From positions 1,674,001 through 1,738,000 of the forward strand of contig NZ_VMSF01000001.1 of assembly GCF_009765225.1 (NCBI RefSeq): DNA of 64,000 nt. Direction: 5' to 3'. The notes under the pieces are model-generated. The model had not been told where the DNA came from, ran no database searches, and was given only the letters and a program-made list of their open reading frames with translations. Position 1 is the stretch's first letter; the number at the start of each line of letters is the position of its first letter. Position numbers and translations under genes: made by a program. The stretch comes from Leifsonia sp. AG29 (lineage in GTDB: Bacteria > Actinomycetota > Actinomycetes > Actinomycetales > Microbacteriaceae). This document shows positions 40,281 through 50,533 of this stretch, one piece after another.

Positions 40281-42374
40281 GTGGCAGCACTGCAGTGGGA
40301 TCCCATTGACAACAAGGCGGTAGACACGGTCCGCGTTCTCGCGGCCGACGCGGTGGAGAAGGTGGGCAACGGGCATCCCGGCACCGCCATGAGCCTCGCC
40401 CCCGCCGCCTACCTGCTCTTCCAGAAGGTGATGCGCCGCGACCCTCGCGACCAGCACTGGATCGGCCGCGACCGTTTCGTCCTCTCCGCCGGCCACAGCT
40501 CGCTGACGCAGTACATCCAGCTCTACCTGGGCGGCTACGGCCTCGAGCTCGACGACCTCAAGGCCCTCCGCACGTGGGGCTCCCTCACACCCGGCCACCC
40601 GGAGTACGGACACACCGACGGAGTGGAGATCACGACCGGCCCGCTCGGTCAGGGCATCTCCTCTGCCGTCGGTTTCGCTTATGCGCAGCGTTTCGAGCGC
40701 GGCCTGTTCGATCCGGACGCCGCCCCCGGCGCCAGCCCCTTCGACCACTTCACCTACGTGATCGCCTCCGACGGCGACCTGGAGGAGGGCATCAGCTCCG
40801 AGGCCTCCAGCCTCGCGGGGCACCAGGAGCTCGGGAACCTGATCGCGATCTACGACGCGAACCAGATCTCCATCGAGGACGACACCGACATCGCGTTCAC
40901 CGAGGACGTCCGCGCGCGCTACGAGGCCTACCACTGGCACGTCCAGGTCGTCGACTGGAAGAAGACCGGCGTCTACAAGGAGGACGTCGAGGAGCTCTAC
41001 GAGGCGATCCAGAACGCCCAGGCCGTCAGCGACAAGCCGTCGCTGATCATCCTCAAGACGATCATCGGCTGGCCGTCGCCCAAGAAGCAGAACACGGGCA
41101 AGATCCACGGCTCGGCCCTGGGTGCCGACGAGCTGCGCGCGGTGAAGGAGGTGCTCGGCTTCGACCCCGACAAGACCTTCGAGGTCGCCGACGAGGTCCT
41201 CGAGCACACCCGGAAGGCCGTCGAGCGCGGCGCCGAGCAGCGGGCCGAGTGGCAGAAGGGCTTCGACGCCTGGGCGGAGGCCAACCCGGAGCGCAAGCAG
41301 CTTCTGGACCGCCTCCTGTCGGGAGCCGTTCCCGAGGGCCTCGAGGAGGCCCTCCCGGTCTTCGAGCCCGGCAAGGACGTCTCCACCCGCGCTGCGAGCG
41401 GAAAGGTGATCAACGCGATCGCCGGCGTGATGCCCGAGCTCTGGGGCGGTTCCGCCGACCTCGCCGAGTCGAACAACACGACCATCGAGGGCGCGCCCTC
41501 GTTCGTCCCGACCGAGCGCTCCACGCACGAGTGGAGCGGCAACCCCTACGGCCGGGTTCTCCACTTCGGCATCCGAGAGCACGCGATGGCGGCGATCCTG
41601 AACGGCATCGTGCTGCACGGCCCGACGCGGCCGTTCGGCGGCACGTTCCTCATCTTCAGCGACTACCAGCGCCCGGCGCTGCGTCTCGCCGCTCTGATGC
41701 AGGTGCCGTCGATCTTCGTCTGGACCCACGACTCGGTCGCCCTCGGCGAGGACGGCCCCACCCACCAGCCGATAGAGCAGCTCTCGACCCTGCGCGCGAT
41801 CCCCCAGTTCGACGTCGTCCGCCCGGGCGACGCGAACGAGGTGGCCTGGGCCTGGAAGACGATCCTCGAGCGCCGCAAGGGCCCCGCGGGCATCGCGCTG
41901 ACGCGCCAGAACATCCCGGTCTTCGAGCGCGGAGAGGGGGACGCCGAGGGCGACACCCTCGCCTCCGCGAAGAACGTCGCCAAGGGCGCCTACATCCTGG
42001 CCGAGGCGCCGGGAGGCACGCCCGACGTGATCCTCATCGCCACCGGTTCCGAGGTGCAGATCGCCCTCGAGGCCCGCGAGGTCCTCCGCGGCGAGGGCAT
42101 CAATGCCCGGGTCGTCTCGGCCCCGAGCCTCGAATGGTTCGCCGAGCAGTCCGCCGAGTACCGGGAGTCCGTGCTCCCGGCCGCGATCAAGGCCCGGGTC
42201 TCGATCGAGGCCGGCCTCGCTCTGGCCTGGGACAAGATCGTCGGCGACCACGGCCGGAGCGTCTCGATCGAGCACTTCGGCGCCTCGGCCGACTACAAGA
42301 CGCTGTTCCGCGAGTTCGGCATCACGACCGAGCACGCCGTCGCCGCCGCGAAAGAATCGCTCGCGTCGCTCTGA
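40281..42374 (+). CDS. tkt: Transketolase
   Basis: A 697-aa thiamine-diphosphate enzyme of the non-oxidative pentose-phosphate pathway. The first signature is [19 protein letters not shown]; the ThDP site is [13 protein letters not shown] with a late NxN-type DANQISI; the second signature is [13 protein letters not shown]. It transfers two-carbon units between sugar phosphates. GTG 40281 follows a modest AAGGG. It begins the operon tkt-tal-pgi-zwf-opcA-pgl. Confidence 0.96.
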   Translation: MAALQWDPIDNKAVDTVRVLAADAVEKVGNGHPGTAMSLAPAAYLLFQKVMRRDPRDQHWIGRDRFVLSAGHSSLTQYIQLYLGGYGLELDDLKALRTWGSLTPGHPEYGHTDGVEITTGPLGQGISSAVGFAYAQRFERGLFDPDAAPGASPFDHFTYVIASDGDLEEGISSEASSLAGHQELGNLIAIYDANQISIEDDTDIAFTEDVRARYEAYHWHVQVVDWKKTGVYKEDVEELYEAIQNAQAVSDKPSLIILKTIIGWPSPKKQNTGKIHGSALGADELRAVKEVLGFDPDKTFEVADEVLEHTRKAVERGAEQRAEWQKGFDAWAEANPERKQLLDRLLSGAVPEGLEEALPVFEPGKDVSTRAASGKVINAIAGVMPELWGGSADLAESNNTTIEGAPSFVPTERSTHEWSGNPYGRVLHFGIREHAMAAILNGIVLHGPTRPFGGTFLIFSDYQRPALRLAALMQVPSIFVWTHDSVALGEDGPTHQPIEQLSTLRAIPQFDVVRPGDANEVAWAWKTILERRKGPAGIALTRQNIPVFERGEGDAEGDTLASAKNVAKGAYILAEAPGGTPDVILIATGSEVQIALEAREVLRGEGINARVVSAPSLEWFAEQSAEYRESVLPAAIKARVSIEAGLALAWDKIVGDHGRSVSIEHFGASADYKTLFREFGITTEHAVAAAKESLASL

Positions 42375-42403
42375 GCGCGGGCAGAAGGAAGAGAAGAAGA
42401 ACA

Positions 42404-43534
42404 ATGACCGACGCAACTTCCACGACCGCAAGCCCGACGGCGGCGCTGTCCGCCGCCGGCGTCAGCATCTGGCTCGACGACCTGTCGCGTGAGCGCATCA
42501 CCTCCGGCGGCCTCCAGAAGCTCATCGCCGAGAAGAACGTGGTCGGCGTGACGACCAACCCGACGATCTTCGCGGCCGCGCTCTCCAAGGGCGAGGCCTA
42601 CGACGCCCAGGTCCGCGAACTCGCCGCCCGGGGCCTCTCCGTGGACGACGCGATCTTCGAGATCACTACCGATGACGTCGCCAACGCGAGCGACGTCTTC
42701 CACGAGGTGTTCGAGCGCTCGAACGGCGTCGACGGCCGCGTTTCCATCGAGGTGGAGCCGGGCCTCGCACACGACGCCAAGGCGACGATCGAGGCCGCCA
42801 AGAAGCTGTCGGCGAAGATCGACAAGCAGAACGTGATGATCAAGATCCCGGCGACGGTCGAGGGCCTCGAGGCCATCACCGAGACCATCGCCGCCGGGAT
42901 CAGCGTCAACGTGACCCTGATCTTCAGCCTCGACCGCTACCGCCAGGTCATCGACGCCTACCTCACCGGCCTCGAGAAGGCGCGGGAGGCGGGCATCGAC
43001 CTGTCCGGCATCCACTCCGTCGCCTCCTTCTTCGTCTCCCGAGTCGACACCGAGGTGGACAAGCGCCTCTCGGCGGTCGGCGGCGAGGAGGCCGAGTCGT
43101 TGAAGAGCAAGGCCGGCATCGCCAACGCCCGCCTCGCCTACGAGGTCTACGAGCAGGCCTTCGCCGACGAGCGCGCCAAGAAGCTGGTCGAGGCGGGTGC
43201 CAACGAGCAGCGTCCGCTCTGGGCGTCCACCGGCGTCAAGGACCCGAGCCTCCCGGACACCCTCTACGTCGAGGCGCTCGTCGCCCCGAACGTCGTCAAC
43301 ACGATGCCCGAGAAGACGCTCGACGCGACCTTCGACCACGGCACCATCACCGGCGACACGGTGACGGGCGCCTACGCCGAGTCCAAGGAGGTGCTCGACC
43401 GCCTCGCCGCGCTCGGCATCAGCTACGACGACGTGACCGAGACCCTCGAGCGCGAGGGCGTCGAGAAGTTCGTCGTCTCCTGGGGCGAGCTCGTCGAGAC
43501 CGTGAAGACCGCCCTCGAGGGAGCCGCCAAGTGA
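42404..43534 (+). CDS. tal: Transaldolase
   Basis: A 376-aa TIM-barrel enzyme of the actinobacterial long form. [15 protein letters not shown] opens it, [10 protein letters not shown] is the first signature, the Schiff-base Lys is in [15 protein letters not shown], and [11 protein letters not shown] follows. It transfers dihydroxyacetone units from sedoheptulose-7-phosphate. AAGGAAGAGAAG precedes ATG 42404. The stop overlaps the pgi GTG by 4 bases, so expression is coupled. Confidence 0.96.
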   Translation: MTDATSTTASPTAALSAAGVSIWLDDLSRERITSGGLQKLIAEKNVVGVTTNPTIFAAALSKGEAYDAQVRELAARGLSVDDAIFEITTDDVANASDVFHEVFERSNGVDGRVSIEVEPGLAHDAKATIEAAKKLSAKIDKQNVMIKIPATVEGLEAITETIAAGISVNVTLIFSLDRYRQVIDAYLTGLEKAREAGIDLSGIHSVASFFVSRVDTEVDKRLSAVGGEEAESLKSKAGIANARLAYEVYEQAFADERAKKLVEAGANEQRPLWASTGVKDPSLPDTLYVEALVAPNVVNTMPEKTLDATFDHGTITGDTVTGAYAESKEVLDRLAALGISYDDVTETLEREGVEKFVVSWGELVETVKTALEGAAK

Positions 43535-45141
43535 CCTTCCGCATCCACGTCACGGGCGCGGCCGCTGAGGCGGTCCGCACCGTCGTGCCGCAGCTGGTCG
43601 CCGACAAGGTGGCCTCCGGGATCACCGCGCAGGATCCGGCCCTCTGGGGACCGGCCGCCGAGGCCGAGGCGTCGAAGCGCCTCGGCTGGACCGAGGCGGT
43701 CGCGATCTCGCGCCCGCTGGTCGCCGAGATCGTCGCCCTGCGCGACGAGCTCCGCTCGCAGGGCGTCCACCACATCGTCCTCGGGGGGATGGGAGGGTCC
43801 TCCCTGGCCCCCGAGGTGATCTCGCGCACCGCCGAGGCCGAGCTGACCGTGCTCGACTCGACCGAGCCGGGCCAGGTGCTGTCGGCCCTCCGGGACCGTC
43901 TCGAGGCCACCGCCGTCGTCATCTCGTCGAAGTCGGGTTCCACCCTCGAGACCGACAGCCAGCGCCGCGTGTACGAGAAGTGGTTCCAGGACGCCGGCAT
44001 CGACCCGCGCGGCCGGATCGTGGTCGTCACGGACCCGGGCTCGCCGCTCGACCAGTCCGCCCGCGAGGCGGGCTACCGGGTGTTCAACGCCGACCCGAAC
44101 GTCGGCGGCCGCTACTCGGCCCTCACCGCGTTCGGGCTGGTCCCCTCGGGACTCGCGGGTGTCGACCTCACGGAGCTGCTCGATGAGGCCGACGCGACGC
44201 TCGTCGAGCTCGCCGTGGACAACGAGCAGAACCCGGGCCTCGTGCTCGGCGCCGCGATCGCGGGCACGAACCCGCTGAAGGACAAGCTCGGGATCGTCGC
44301 CGACGGCACCCACATCGTCGGGTTCGCCGACTGGGCCGAGCAGCTGATCGCCGAGTCCACGGGCAAGGAGGGAACGGGACTCCTGCCCGTCGTCCTGGAC
44401 AAGCTCGCGCCAGAGCTCGAGCTCAAGCCGGCCGACCTCCAGGTCGTGCGGCTCGTCTCCAACGCGGAGGCGCACCACCTGTTCCCCGCCGACCGCCACG
44501 AGGGCGAGATCCTCGTCTCGGGCAGCCTCGGCGCACAGCTCATCGTCTGGGAGTACGCCACCGCGGTCGCCGGCCGACTGCTCGGCATCAACCCGTTCGA
44601 CCAGCCCGACGTCGAGGCCGCCAAGGTCGCCGCGCGCTCGCTGCTCGACAACCGGCCCGAGCCGGCCGCCCCCGCGTTCACCGCCGGAGGCGTGGAGGTG
44701 CGCACCACAGGCTCCTTCCTCGGCGACGCCACCACGCTCGACGCCGCCGTGGACGCCCTCCTCGCGCAGCTGGGACCGGACGGATACGTCTCGGTGCAGG
44801 CCTACGTGGACCGGATCGCGCTGCCCCAGCTCGCCGGCATCCGGGACCTCCTCGCCGCGAAGGCGAAGCGTCCGGTCACGTTCGGCTGGGGCCCGCGGTT
44901 CCTGCACTCCACCGGTCAGTTCCACAAGGGCGGCCCGGCGGTCGGCGTGTTCCTCCAGATCACGCAGGCCCCCGTGGAGGACCTCGAGATCCCCGGACGG
45001 CCGTTCACGTTCGGCCAGCTCATCCAGGCCCAGGCCGCCGGCGATGCCAGCGTTCTCGGCGAGCACGGCCGTCCCGTGCTGACCCTGACCCTCGCGAACC
45101 CCGAGGCCGACGTGGTCTCGCTGTTCGAGGCCGTGAACTGA
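43531..45141 (+). CDS. pgi: Glucose-6-phosphate isomerase
   Basis: A 536-aa enzyme that interconverts glucose-6- and fructose-6-phosphate. It resembles the isomerase half found fused to transaldolase in some bacteria: [27 protein letters not shown] (phosphate loop), and a late [17 protein letters not shown] with catalytic His/Lys residues. Here it is a separate gene overlapping tal. GTG 43531 is the start. It has no signal peptide and is cytoplasmic. Confidence 0.93.
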   Translation: MTFRIHVTGAAAEAVRTVVPQLVADKVASGITAQDPALWGPAAEAEASKRLGWTEAVAISRPLVAEIVALRDELRSQGVHHIVLGGMGGSSLAPEVISRTAEAELTVLDSTEPGQVLSALRDRLEATAVVISSKSGSTLETDSQRRVYEKWFQDAGIDPRGRIVVVTDPGSPLDQSAREAGYRVFNADPNVGGRYSALTAFGLVPSGLAGVDLTELLDEADATLVELAVDNEQNPGLVLGAAIAGTNPLKDKLGIVADGTHIVGFADWAEQLIAESTGKEGTGLLPVVLDKLAPELELKPADLQVVRLVSNAEAHHLFPADRHEGEILVSGSLGAQLIVWEYATAVAGRLLGINPFDQPDVEAAKVAARSLLDNRPEPAAPAFTAGGVEVRTTGSFLGDATTLDAAVDALLAQLGPDGYVSVQAYVDRIALPQLAGIRDLLAAKAKRPVTFGWGPRFLHSTGQFHKGGPAVGVFLQITQAPVEDLEIPGRPFTFGQLIQAQAAGDASVLGEHGRPVLTLTLANPEADVVSLFEAVN

Positions 45142-45169
45142 GGCCGTGGATTCTAAAGAAAGTAGGGCG

Positions 45170-46711
45170 ATGTCCCCGGTGGAAATCACCCCGGAGTTCA
45201 ACCCGCTGCGGTTGCCCTCCGACCGACGGCTCAACCGGATCGCGGGGCCGAGCAGTCTGATCATCTTCGGCGTGACGGGAGACCTGTCGCGCAAGAAGCT
45301 GATGCCGGCCGTGTACGACCTCGCGAACCGGGGCCTCCTGCCGCCCGGGTTCTCCCTCGTCGGGTTCGCCCGGCGCGACTGGGAGGACCAGGACTTCGAG
45401 AAGGTCGTCTACGACGCCGTGAAGCAGTACGCGCGCACCCCCTTCGACGACGCCGTGTGGCAGCAGCTCGCCCAGGGCATCCGGTTCGTGCCCGGCGAGT
45501 TCGACGACGACGCGGCCTTCCAGCGCCTCAAGGAGACCGTCGAGGCGCTGGACGCGGAGCGCGGCACGATGGGCAATCACGCCTTCTACCTGTCGATCCC
45601 GCCGAAGGCGTTCCCGATCGTCACCGAGCAGCTCCGGAAGTCGGGCCTCGCCGATCAGAGCGGCACCGGGTGGCGGCGTGTCGTCATCGAGAAGCCGTTC
45701 GGGCACGACCTGCAGTCGGCTCGCGAGCTGAACAAGGTGGTCGAGACGGTCTTCCCGCCGGACTCGGTGTTCCGCATCGACCACTACCTCGGCAAGGAGA
45801 CCGTCCAGAACATCCTGGCGCTCCGCTTCGCGAACGAGCTGTACGAGCCGATCTGGAACGCCAACTACGTCGACCACGTGCAGATCACGATGGCCGAGGA
45901 CATCGGCGTCGGCGGCCGGGCCGGCTACTACGACGGCATCGGCGCGGCGCGCGACGTCATCCAGAACCACCTCCTGCAGCTGCTCGCGCTGACGGCCATG
46001 GAGGAGCCCATCTCCTTCGACGCCGCAGACCTGCGCGCCGAGAAGGAGAAGGTGCTCGCCGCGGTCCGCCTCCCGCAGGACCTCGCCACCTCCACCGCCC
46101 GGGGCCAGTACTCGAACGGCTGGCAGGGCGGCGAGAAGGTCGTCGGCTTCCTCCAGGAGGACGGGATGAACCCCGAGTCGACGACCGAGACCTATGCCGC
46201 GATCAAGCTCGGCATCGGCACCCGGCGCTGGGCGGGCGTGCCCTTCTACCTCCGGGCCGGCAAGCGCCTCGGGCGTCGCGTGACCGAGATCGCCGTGGTC
46301 TTCAAGCGGGCGCCGCAGCAGCTCTTCGCCGAGTCGCAGACGAGCGCGCTCGGTCAGAACGCGCTCGTCATCCGGGTCCAGCCGGACGAGGGCGTGACGA
46401 TCCGGTTCGGATCGAAGGTGCCGGGCGCCGGCATGCAGGTGCGCGATGTGAGCATGGACTTCGGCTACGGCCACGCCTTCACCGAGGCGAGCCCCGAGGC
46501 CTACGAGCGCCTCATCCTCGATGTCCTTCTCGGCGACCCGCCGCTCTTCCCCCGTCATGAGGAGGTCGAGCTCTCCTGGAAGATCCTCGACCCGATCGAG
46601 AAGTTCTGGGCGACGCAGGGTCAGCCCGAGCAGTACCGCCCCGGAACCTGGGGCCCGAAGTCGGCCGACGAGCTCCTCGCCCGTGACGGCCGCGTTTGGA
46701 GGCGTCCATGA
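45170..46711 (+). CDS. zwf: Glucose-6-phosphate 1-dehydrogenase
   Basis: A 513-aa NADP-dependent enzyme that opens the oxidative pentose-phosphate pathway. FGVTGDLSRKKLMPAVYDL binds the coenzyme and RIDHYLGKETVQN is the substrate-site signature with catalytic His. ATG 45170 gives the usual actinobacterial start SPVEITPEFNPLRLPSDRRL; GTG 45146 is an upstream option. It overlaps opcA by 4 bases, matching the known functional partnership. Confidence 0.96.
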   Translation: MSPVEITPEFNPLRLPSDRRLNRIAGPSSLIIFGVTGDLSRKKLMPAVYDLANRGLLPPGFSLVGFARRDWEDQDFEKVVYDAVKQYARTPFDDAVWQQLAQGIRFVPGEFDDDAAFQRLKETVEALDAERGTMGNHAFYLSIPPKAFPIVTEQLRKSGLADQSGTGWRRVVIEKPFGHDLQSARELNKVVETVFPPDSVFRIDHYLGKETVQNILALRFANELYEPIWNANYVDHVQITMAEDIGVGGRAGYYDGIGAARDVIQNHLLQLLALTAMEEPISFDAADLRAEKEKVLAAVRLPQDLATSTARGQYSNGWQGGEKVVGFLQEDGMNPESTTETYAAIKLGIGTRRWAGVPFYLRAGKRLGRRVTEIAVVFKRAPQQLFAESQTSALGQNALVIRVQPDEGVTIRFGSKVPGAGMQVRDVSMDFGYGHAFTEASPEAYERLILDVLLGDPPLFPRHEEVELSWKILDPIEKFWATQGQPEQYRPGTWGPKSADELLARDGRVWRRP

Positions 46712-47670
46712 TCGTCGATCTTCCCGCGACGACCGTCAGCAACATCTCGAAGGCGCTCGTCAAGATCCGCGAGGAGGGCGGCGCCGTCGCCCTCGGCCGC
46801 GTCCTGACGCTCGTCATCGCGACGCACCTCGGTCAGGAGGAGGAGGCCATCGAGGCCGCCAACGACGCCTCCCGCGAGCACCCGATGCGCGTCATCGTGG
46901 TCTCGACGGAGGAGGAGCGCAGCCACAACGGCGACGGCCGCCTCGACGCGCAGATCCGCGTCGGCGGCGACGCCGGCGCCAGCGAGGTCATCGTCCTGCG
47001 CGCCTACGGTGAGACGGCGAGCGACGAGGAGGGCCTCGTCACCGGGCTGCTCCTCCCGGACGCGCCCGTCGTGGTCTGGTGGCCGGGCATCGCACCGGCC
47101 AAGGTGTCGCATTCGCCGCTCGGCCGGATCGCGACGCGACGGATCACCGACGCCTCCGCGCAGCCGAACCCGCAGGAGGCGCTCTTCCACCTCTCCGAGA
47201 CGTACGCGCCGGGCGACACCGACTTCGCATGGACGCGCCTGACGCTCTGGCGGGCGCAGCTCGCCGCCGTGCTGGATCAGCCGCCCTACGAGCCGATCAC
47301 CTCCGTCGAGGTGGCCGGGGCCGCCGACTCCCCGTCGACGCTCCTGCTCGCCGCGTGGCTGCGCAAGCAGCTCCAGGTCCCGGTGCAGTACGACCTCGCC
47401 TCGCGCGCGATCGGCTCCGGCGGGATCCACGGCGTCCGGATGGAGCGCGCCTCGGGGACGATCGAACTCGAGCGCGAGATCCCCAATGTGGCCAAGCTGT
47501 CGCAGCCGGGTCAGCCCTCCCACGACCTCTCGCTCCCCCGCCGCAGCCTCCGCGATTGCCTCGCCGAGGAATTGCGTAGGCTGGACCCGGACGACCTGTA
47601 CGGTGAGGTCATCACAGAGGGCCTGGCACTCCTGCAGGCCGCCGACGAAGGAGCGGGCGCGACAGCATGA
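46708..47670 (+). CDS. opcA: Glucose-6-phosphate dehydrogenase assembly protein OpcA
   Basis: A 320-aa protein that in actinobacteria and cyanobacteria activates or assembles Zwf. Family features are the N-terminal DLPATTVSNISKALVKIREE, a middle VVVWWPGIAPAKVSHSPLG, and SSTLLLAAWLRKQL-like region. GGAGG lies 5 bases before ATG 46708, which sits in the zwf stop (ATGA). It is followed by pgl with another 4-base overlap. Confidence 0.95.
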   Translation: MIVDLPATTVSNISKALVKIREEGGAVALGRVLTLVIATHLGQEEEAIEAANDASREHPMRVIVVSTEEERSHNGDGRLDAQIRVGGDAGASEVIVLRAYGETASDEEGLVTGLLLPDAPVVVWWPGIAPAKVSHSPLGRIATRRITDASAQPNPQEALFHLSETYAPGDTDFAWTRLTLWRAQLAAVLDQPPYEPITSVEVAGAADSPSTLLLAAWLRKQLQVPVQYDLASRAIGSGGIHGVRMERASGTIELEREIPNVAKLSQPGQPSHDLSLPRRSLRDCLAEELRRLDPDDLYGEVITEGLALLQAADEGAGATA

Positions 47671-48437
47671 CGAACGAACGGCGGGTGCTGGTCCACCCCG
47701 ACAGGGAGGCGCTGGCCGCCTCGGTGGCGGCCCGGTTCCTCACCAAGACGATCGACATCCTCGACGACCAGGGCCACGCCGACATCGCTCTCACCGGCGG
47801 CGGCATGGGGGATGCGGTCCTCCAGGCCGTCAACGCCTCACCCGCCCGCGACACCATCGACTGGACCCGGGTCCACTTCTGGTGGGGCGACGAGCGCTTC
47901 GTCGAGCGTGCAAGTGAAGACAGGAACGAACGTCAAGCACACGCCGCTCTGCTGGACCACATCGCCGTGCCGCCGGAGAACCTCCACCCCTTCCCCGCGT
48001 CGGATGAGATCGCCGACATCGACGAGGCCGCGCGGGTCTACGCGTCCGAGCTCGAGGCGTTCGCCGCCGACGGTCAGCTGTTCCCGAAGTTCGACATCAC
48101 CTTCCTCGGTGTCGGGCCTGACGGTCACATCGCGTCGCTCTTCCCGGACCGGCCCGGAATCCGGGAGACGGAGGCGACGGTCATCGCTGAGCGCAACTCG
48201 CCCAAGCCTCCCCCGCAGCGCCTGAGCCTCACCCGTCCGGTGATCAATGCGTCGGACCGCATCTGGCTCGTCCTCTCGGGCACGGATAAGGCGAGTGCTC
48301 TCGGGCTGGCCCTCGCTGGGGCCAGCTACACCGAGGTCCCGGTGGCTGGAGCCAAGGGCCGCAAGCGCACCGTGTTCTTCGTCGACAAGGACGCCGCGGT
48401 CGACGTGCCCGAGAATCTCATCGCGCCGAGCTACTGA
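47667..48437 (+). CDS. pgl: 6-Phosphogluconolactonase
   Basis: A 256-aa member of the Pgl/NagB family that hydrolyses 6-phosphogluconolactone, the product of Zwf. Motifs are IALTGGGMGDAVL, HFWWGDERFV and the catalytic region FLGVGPDGHIASLFPD. It overlaps opcA by the usual ATGA and is the last gene of the operon; 27 bases separate its stop from the convergent gene at 48465. Confidence 0.95.
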   Translation: MTNERRVLVHPDREALAASVAARFLTKTIDILDDQGHADIALTGGGMGDAVLQAVNASPARDTIDWTRVHFWWGDERFVERASEDRNERQAHAALLDHIAVPPENLHPFPASDEIADIDEAARVYASELEAFAADGQLFPKFDITFLGVGPDGHIASLFPDRPGIRETEATVIAERNSPKPPPQRLSLTRPVINASDRIWLVLSGTDKASALGLALAGASYTEVPVAGAKGRKRTVFFVDKDAAVDVPENLIAPSY

Positions 48438-48464
48438 GCAGTCCGTCCGGGCTCGCAGAGGTAT

Positions 48465-48893
48465 TCAGGCCGCTGCCCGCAGGCGGTCGCGCAGGACCTG
48501 CAGCCGCGCGGCGGGCGCGCCCGTGAGCGGCGCATCGCTGCGGATCGTGAGACGATTGCGCCGGCGGAGCTCGAAGGGTGCGTCCATCGCGTGGGTCAGC
48601 AGGTGCAGGTAGAACGCCAGGAGGCGCGAGCACTCGTCGCGGATCTCCTCGTTGCGACCCGCCAGGTCGAGGTCTTCGATCCACCGTCCGAGCTGCGCGA
48701 AGCGGAGACGGAGCCGGAGCCCCGACCTCGCGACGGCCGCACTGACCCGCTCCCCGTCGCTGCACTCGGCCAGCAGCCGGTCGGCGGCCGTCGCTGCGAT
48801 CACGGCCTCGTCGAGCACAGCCTGCAGCGTGAGCGTGTCGACCAGACGACCGGTCGCACCGACAGGATCGGAACGCTCCCCGGGTTTCTGCAT
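48465..48893 (-). CDS. Unknown small helical protein
   Basis: A 142-aa, highly helical protein rich in Arg, Leu and Ala (LVDTLTLQAVLDEAVIAATAADRLLAE, then LRLRLRFAQLGRWIEDLDL). No membrane segment, cysteine motif or signal peptide. I do not recognise a family. It lies between pgl and rbpA, is on the minus strand, and its ATG 48893 is followed upstream by the rbpA terminator, so it has its own promoter. Confidence 0.65.
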   Translation of the reverse strand: MQKPGERSDPVGATGRLVDTLTLQAVLDEAVIAATAADRLLAECSDGERVSAAVARSGLRLRLRFAQLGRWIEDLDLAGRNEEIRDECSRLLAFYLHLLTHAMDAPFELRRRNRLTIRSDAPLTGAPAARLQVLRDRLRAAA

Positions 48894-48950
48894 CGCGCGT
48901 ACCTCCTAGCGCCGAGTGTAGGCCGGGCCGGGCCACGACACCAGAAACGA

Positions 48951-48980
48951 CGAGACCGCCCGCTCACGCGGACGGTCTCG
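48951..48980 (-). terminator. Terminator after rbpA
   Basis: Thirteen-base arms (48951-48963 and 48968-48980, one mismatch) with loop TCAC lie 20 bases after the rbpA stop on the minus strand. Confidence 0.7.
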
Positions 48981-48999
48981 ACGGACTGGCGGGTCTCGC

Positions 49000-49365
49000 C
49001 TAGTTGCTGGTCGGCTTGCCCCGGCGGGCGCGGAGCTGGTTGAGGGCGTCCTCCAGCAGCTGCTCGGCCTCCTCCTCGGAGCGACGTTCCTTCACGTAGG
49101 CGAGGTGCGTCTTGTACGGCTCGGTCTTGGCGACCTCCGGAGGGTTCTCCTTGTCGCGGCCTGCGGGCAGGCCGGTCGACGGGGAGTCGATCACATCCGG
49201 GATCTCCTCCTCGGGGAGGTTCGCTGCGAAGTACCGGACGGTCTCGTTGCCGAGAGCGTCCCAGTACGAGACGGCGATGCGGTCCGCGTGGAAACCGCGG
49301 TCCTGCTCCCCCATCGGGCCCGCGCCGACGCGCGAGCCACGGATTGCACTTCCTCCGGAAGCCAT
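49000..49365 (-). CDS. rbpA: RNA polymerase-binding protein RbpA
   Basis: A 121-aa actinobacterial transcription factor that binds RNA polymerase and group 1/2 sigma factors and stabilises the open complex. RGSRVGAGPMGE is the basic linker/N-terminus, followed by a small beta core (RIAVSYWDALGNETVRYFAAN) and the sigma-interaction helix (SEEEAEQLLEDALNQLRARR). This form lacks a four-Cys zinc site. ATG 49365 is the start. It follows secG with a 24-base gap. Confidence 0.93.
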   Translation of the reverse strand: MASGGSAIRGSRVGAGPMGEQDRGFHADRIAVSYWDALGNETVRYFAANLPEEEIPDVIDSPSTGLPAGRDKENPPEVAKTEPYKTHLAYVKERRSEEEAEQLLEDALNQLRARRGKPTSN

Positions 49366-49389
49366 GCTTCTCCTCTGGTGAGATGAGCG

Positions 49390-49635
49390 CTATGCGCTGA
49401 ATTTGGTGATGAGGCCGAGGACCACGATGCACGTGATCCAGATCAGGCCGAGAATCACCGTGATGCGGTTCAGGTTCCGTTCCGCGACCCCCGATGCGCC
49501 CAGGTTGGACGTCACGCCGCCGCCGAACATGTCGGACAGACCGCCGCCGCGGCCCTTGTGCAGCAGGATGAGCAGGGTCAGCAGGAGGCTGGTGATGCCC
49601 AGCAGCACCTGGAGGACGACCTGGAGAATGAGCAC
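49390..49635 (-). CDS. secG: Preprotein translocase subunit SecG
   Basis: An 81-aa membrane protein of the SecYEG channel with two hydrophobic helices (about residues 3-25 and 58-78) and the SecG loop KGRGGGLSDMFGGG between them. GTG 49635 follows AAAGG at 6 bases. It is the last of the gap-pgk-tpiA-secG group, with 94 bases after tpiA. Confidence 0.92.
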   Translation of the reverse strand: MLILQVVLQVLLGITSLLLTLLILLHKGRGGGLSDMFGGGVTSNLGASGVAERNLNRITVILGLIWITCIVVLGLITKFSA

Positions 49636-49729
49636 GCGGAACCTTTCGAGAACAACCGGGCTTGACCCGGGAAACCAACGACCAGTATAACCGCCGTCCC
49701 GCCGTCGGTGCGGATCGGACCTGAACGGC

Positions 49730-50533
49730 TCAGAGACCGACGTGCTTCTGGTACCGGACGATGGCCGCGAACTCGGCCACATCGAGGCTCGCGCCGCCGA
49801 CCAGGGCCCCGTCCACGTTCGGCTCGCGCATGAACCCGGCGATGTTGCCCGACTTGACCGAACCGCCGTAGAGGATGCGCGTCTTGGCCGCGACCTCCTC
49901 GCCGAGCACCTCGGCGACCACGCCGCGGAGCGCGGCCGCCACCTGCTCGGCCTGTTCCGGCGTTGCAGCCTGGCCGGACCCGATCGCCCACACCGGTTCG
50001 TAGGCGACCACGATGTCAGCGGCGGAGTCGACACGCGACAGAGCGGTCCGGAGTTGGGCCACCGGGACCGCACTCGCGCCGTGCTTCTCGAGGTCGTCGG
50101 CGGTCTCGCCCACGCAGATGATCGGAGCCACGCCGTGCGCCAGCGCCGCCGCGACCTTGCCGGCGACCTGCTCATCGGTCTCGCCGTGCAACGTCCGCCG
50201 CTCCGAGTGGCCGATGATGACGTACCGGCACTCGAGCGCCGCGAGGAACGCCGCGGCGATCTCACCGGTGTACGCGCCCGACTCGTGCTCGGACACATCC
50301 TGGCCGCCGAAGGCGAGCGGCAGCTTGTCGGCTGCCACGAGCGTCTGAACGCTCCGCAGGTCGGTGAACGGCGGGAACACCGCGACCTCGACCGCGCTGA
50401 AGTCGTGCGACGCGTCCTTCAGCGTCCACGCGAGCTTCTGCACGAAGGCGATCGACTGAAGGTGGTCCAGGTTCATCTTCCAGTTGCCGGCGATGAGCGG
50501 CACCCGCCGCTGGACCGGGTTCACTGCTGCCAT
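49730..50533 (-). CDS. tpiA: Triosephosphate isomerase
   Basis: A 267-aa TIM barrel with Lys19 in GNWKMN, His109 in GHSERR and Glu179 in AYEPVWAIG. It interconverts glyceraldehyde-3-phosphate and dihydroxyacetone phosphate. ATG 50533 lies within the 3' end of pgk (13-base overlap), so the two are coupled. Confidence 0.97.
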   Translation of the reverse strand: MAAVNPVQRRVPLIAGNWKMNLDHLQSIAFVQKLAWTLKDASHDFSAVEVAVFPPFTDLRSVQTLVAADKLPLAFGGQDVSEHESGAYTGEIAAAFLAALECRYVIIGHSERRTLHGETDEQVAGKVAAALAHGVAPIICVGETADDLEKHGASAVPVAQLRTALSRVDSAADIVVAYEPVWAIGSGQAATPEQAEQVAAALRGVVAEVLGEEVAAKTRILYGGSVKSGNIAGFMREPNVDGALVGGASLDVAEFAAIVRYQKHVGL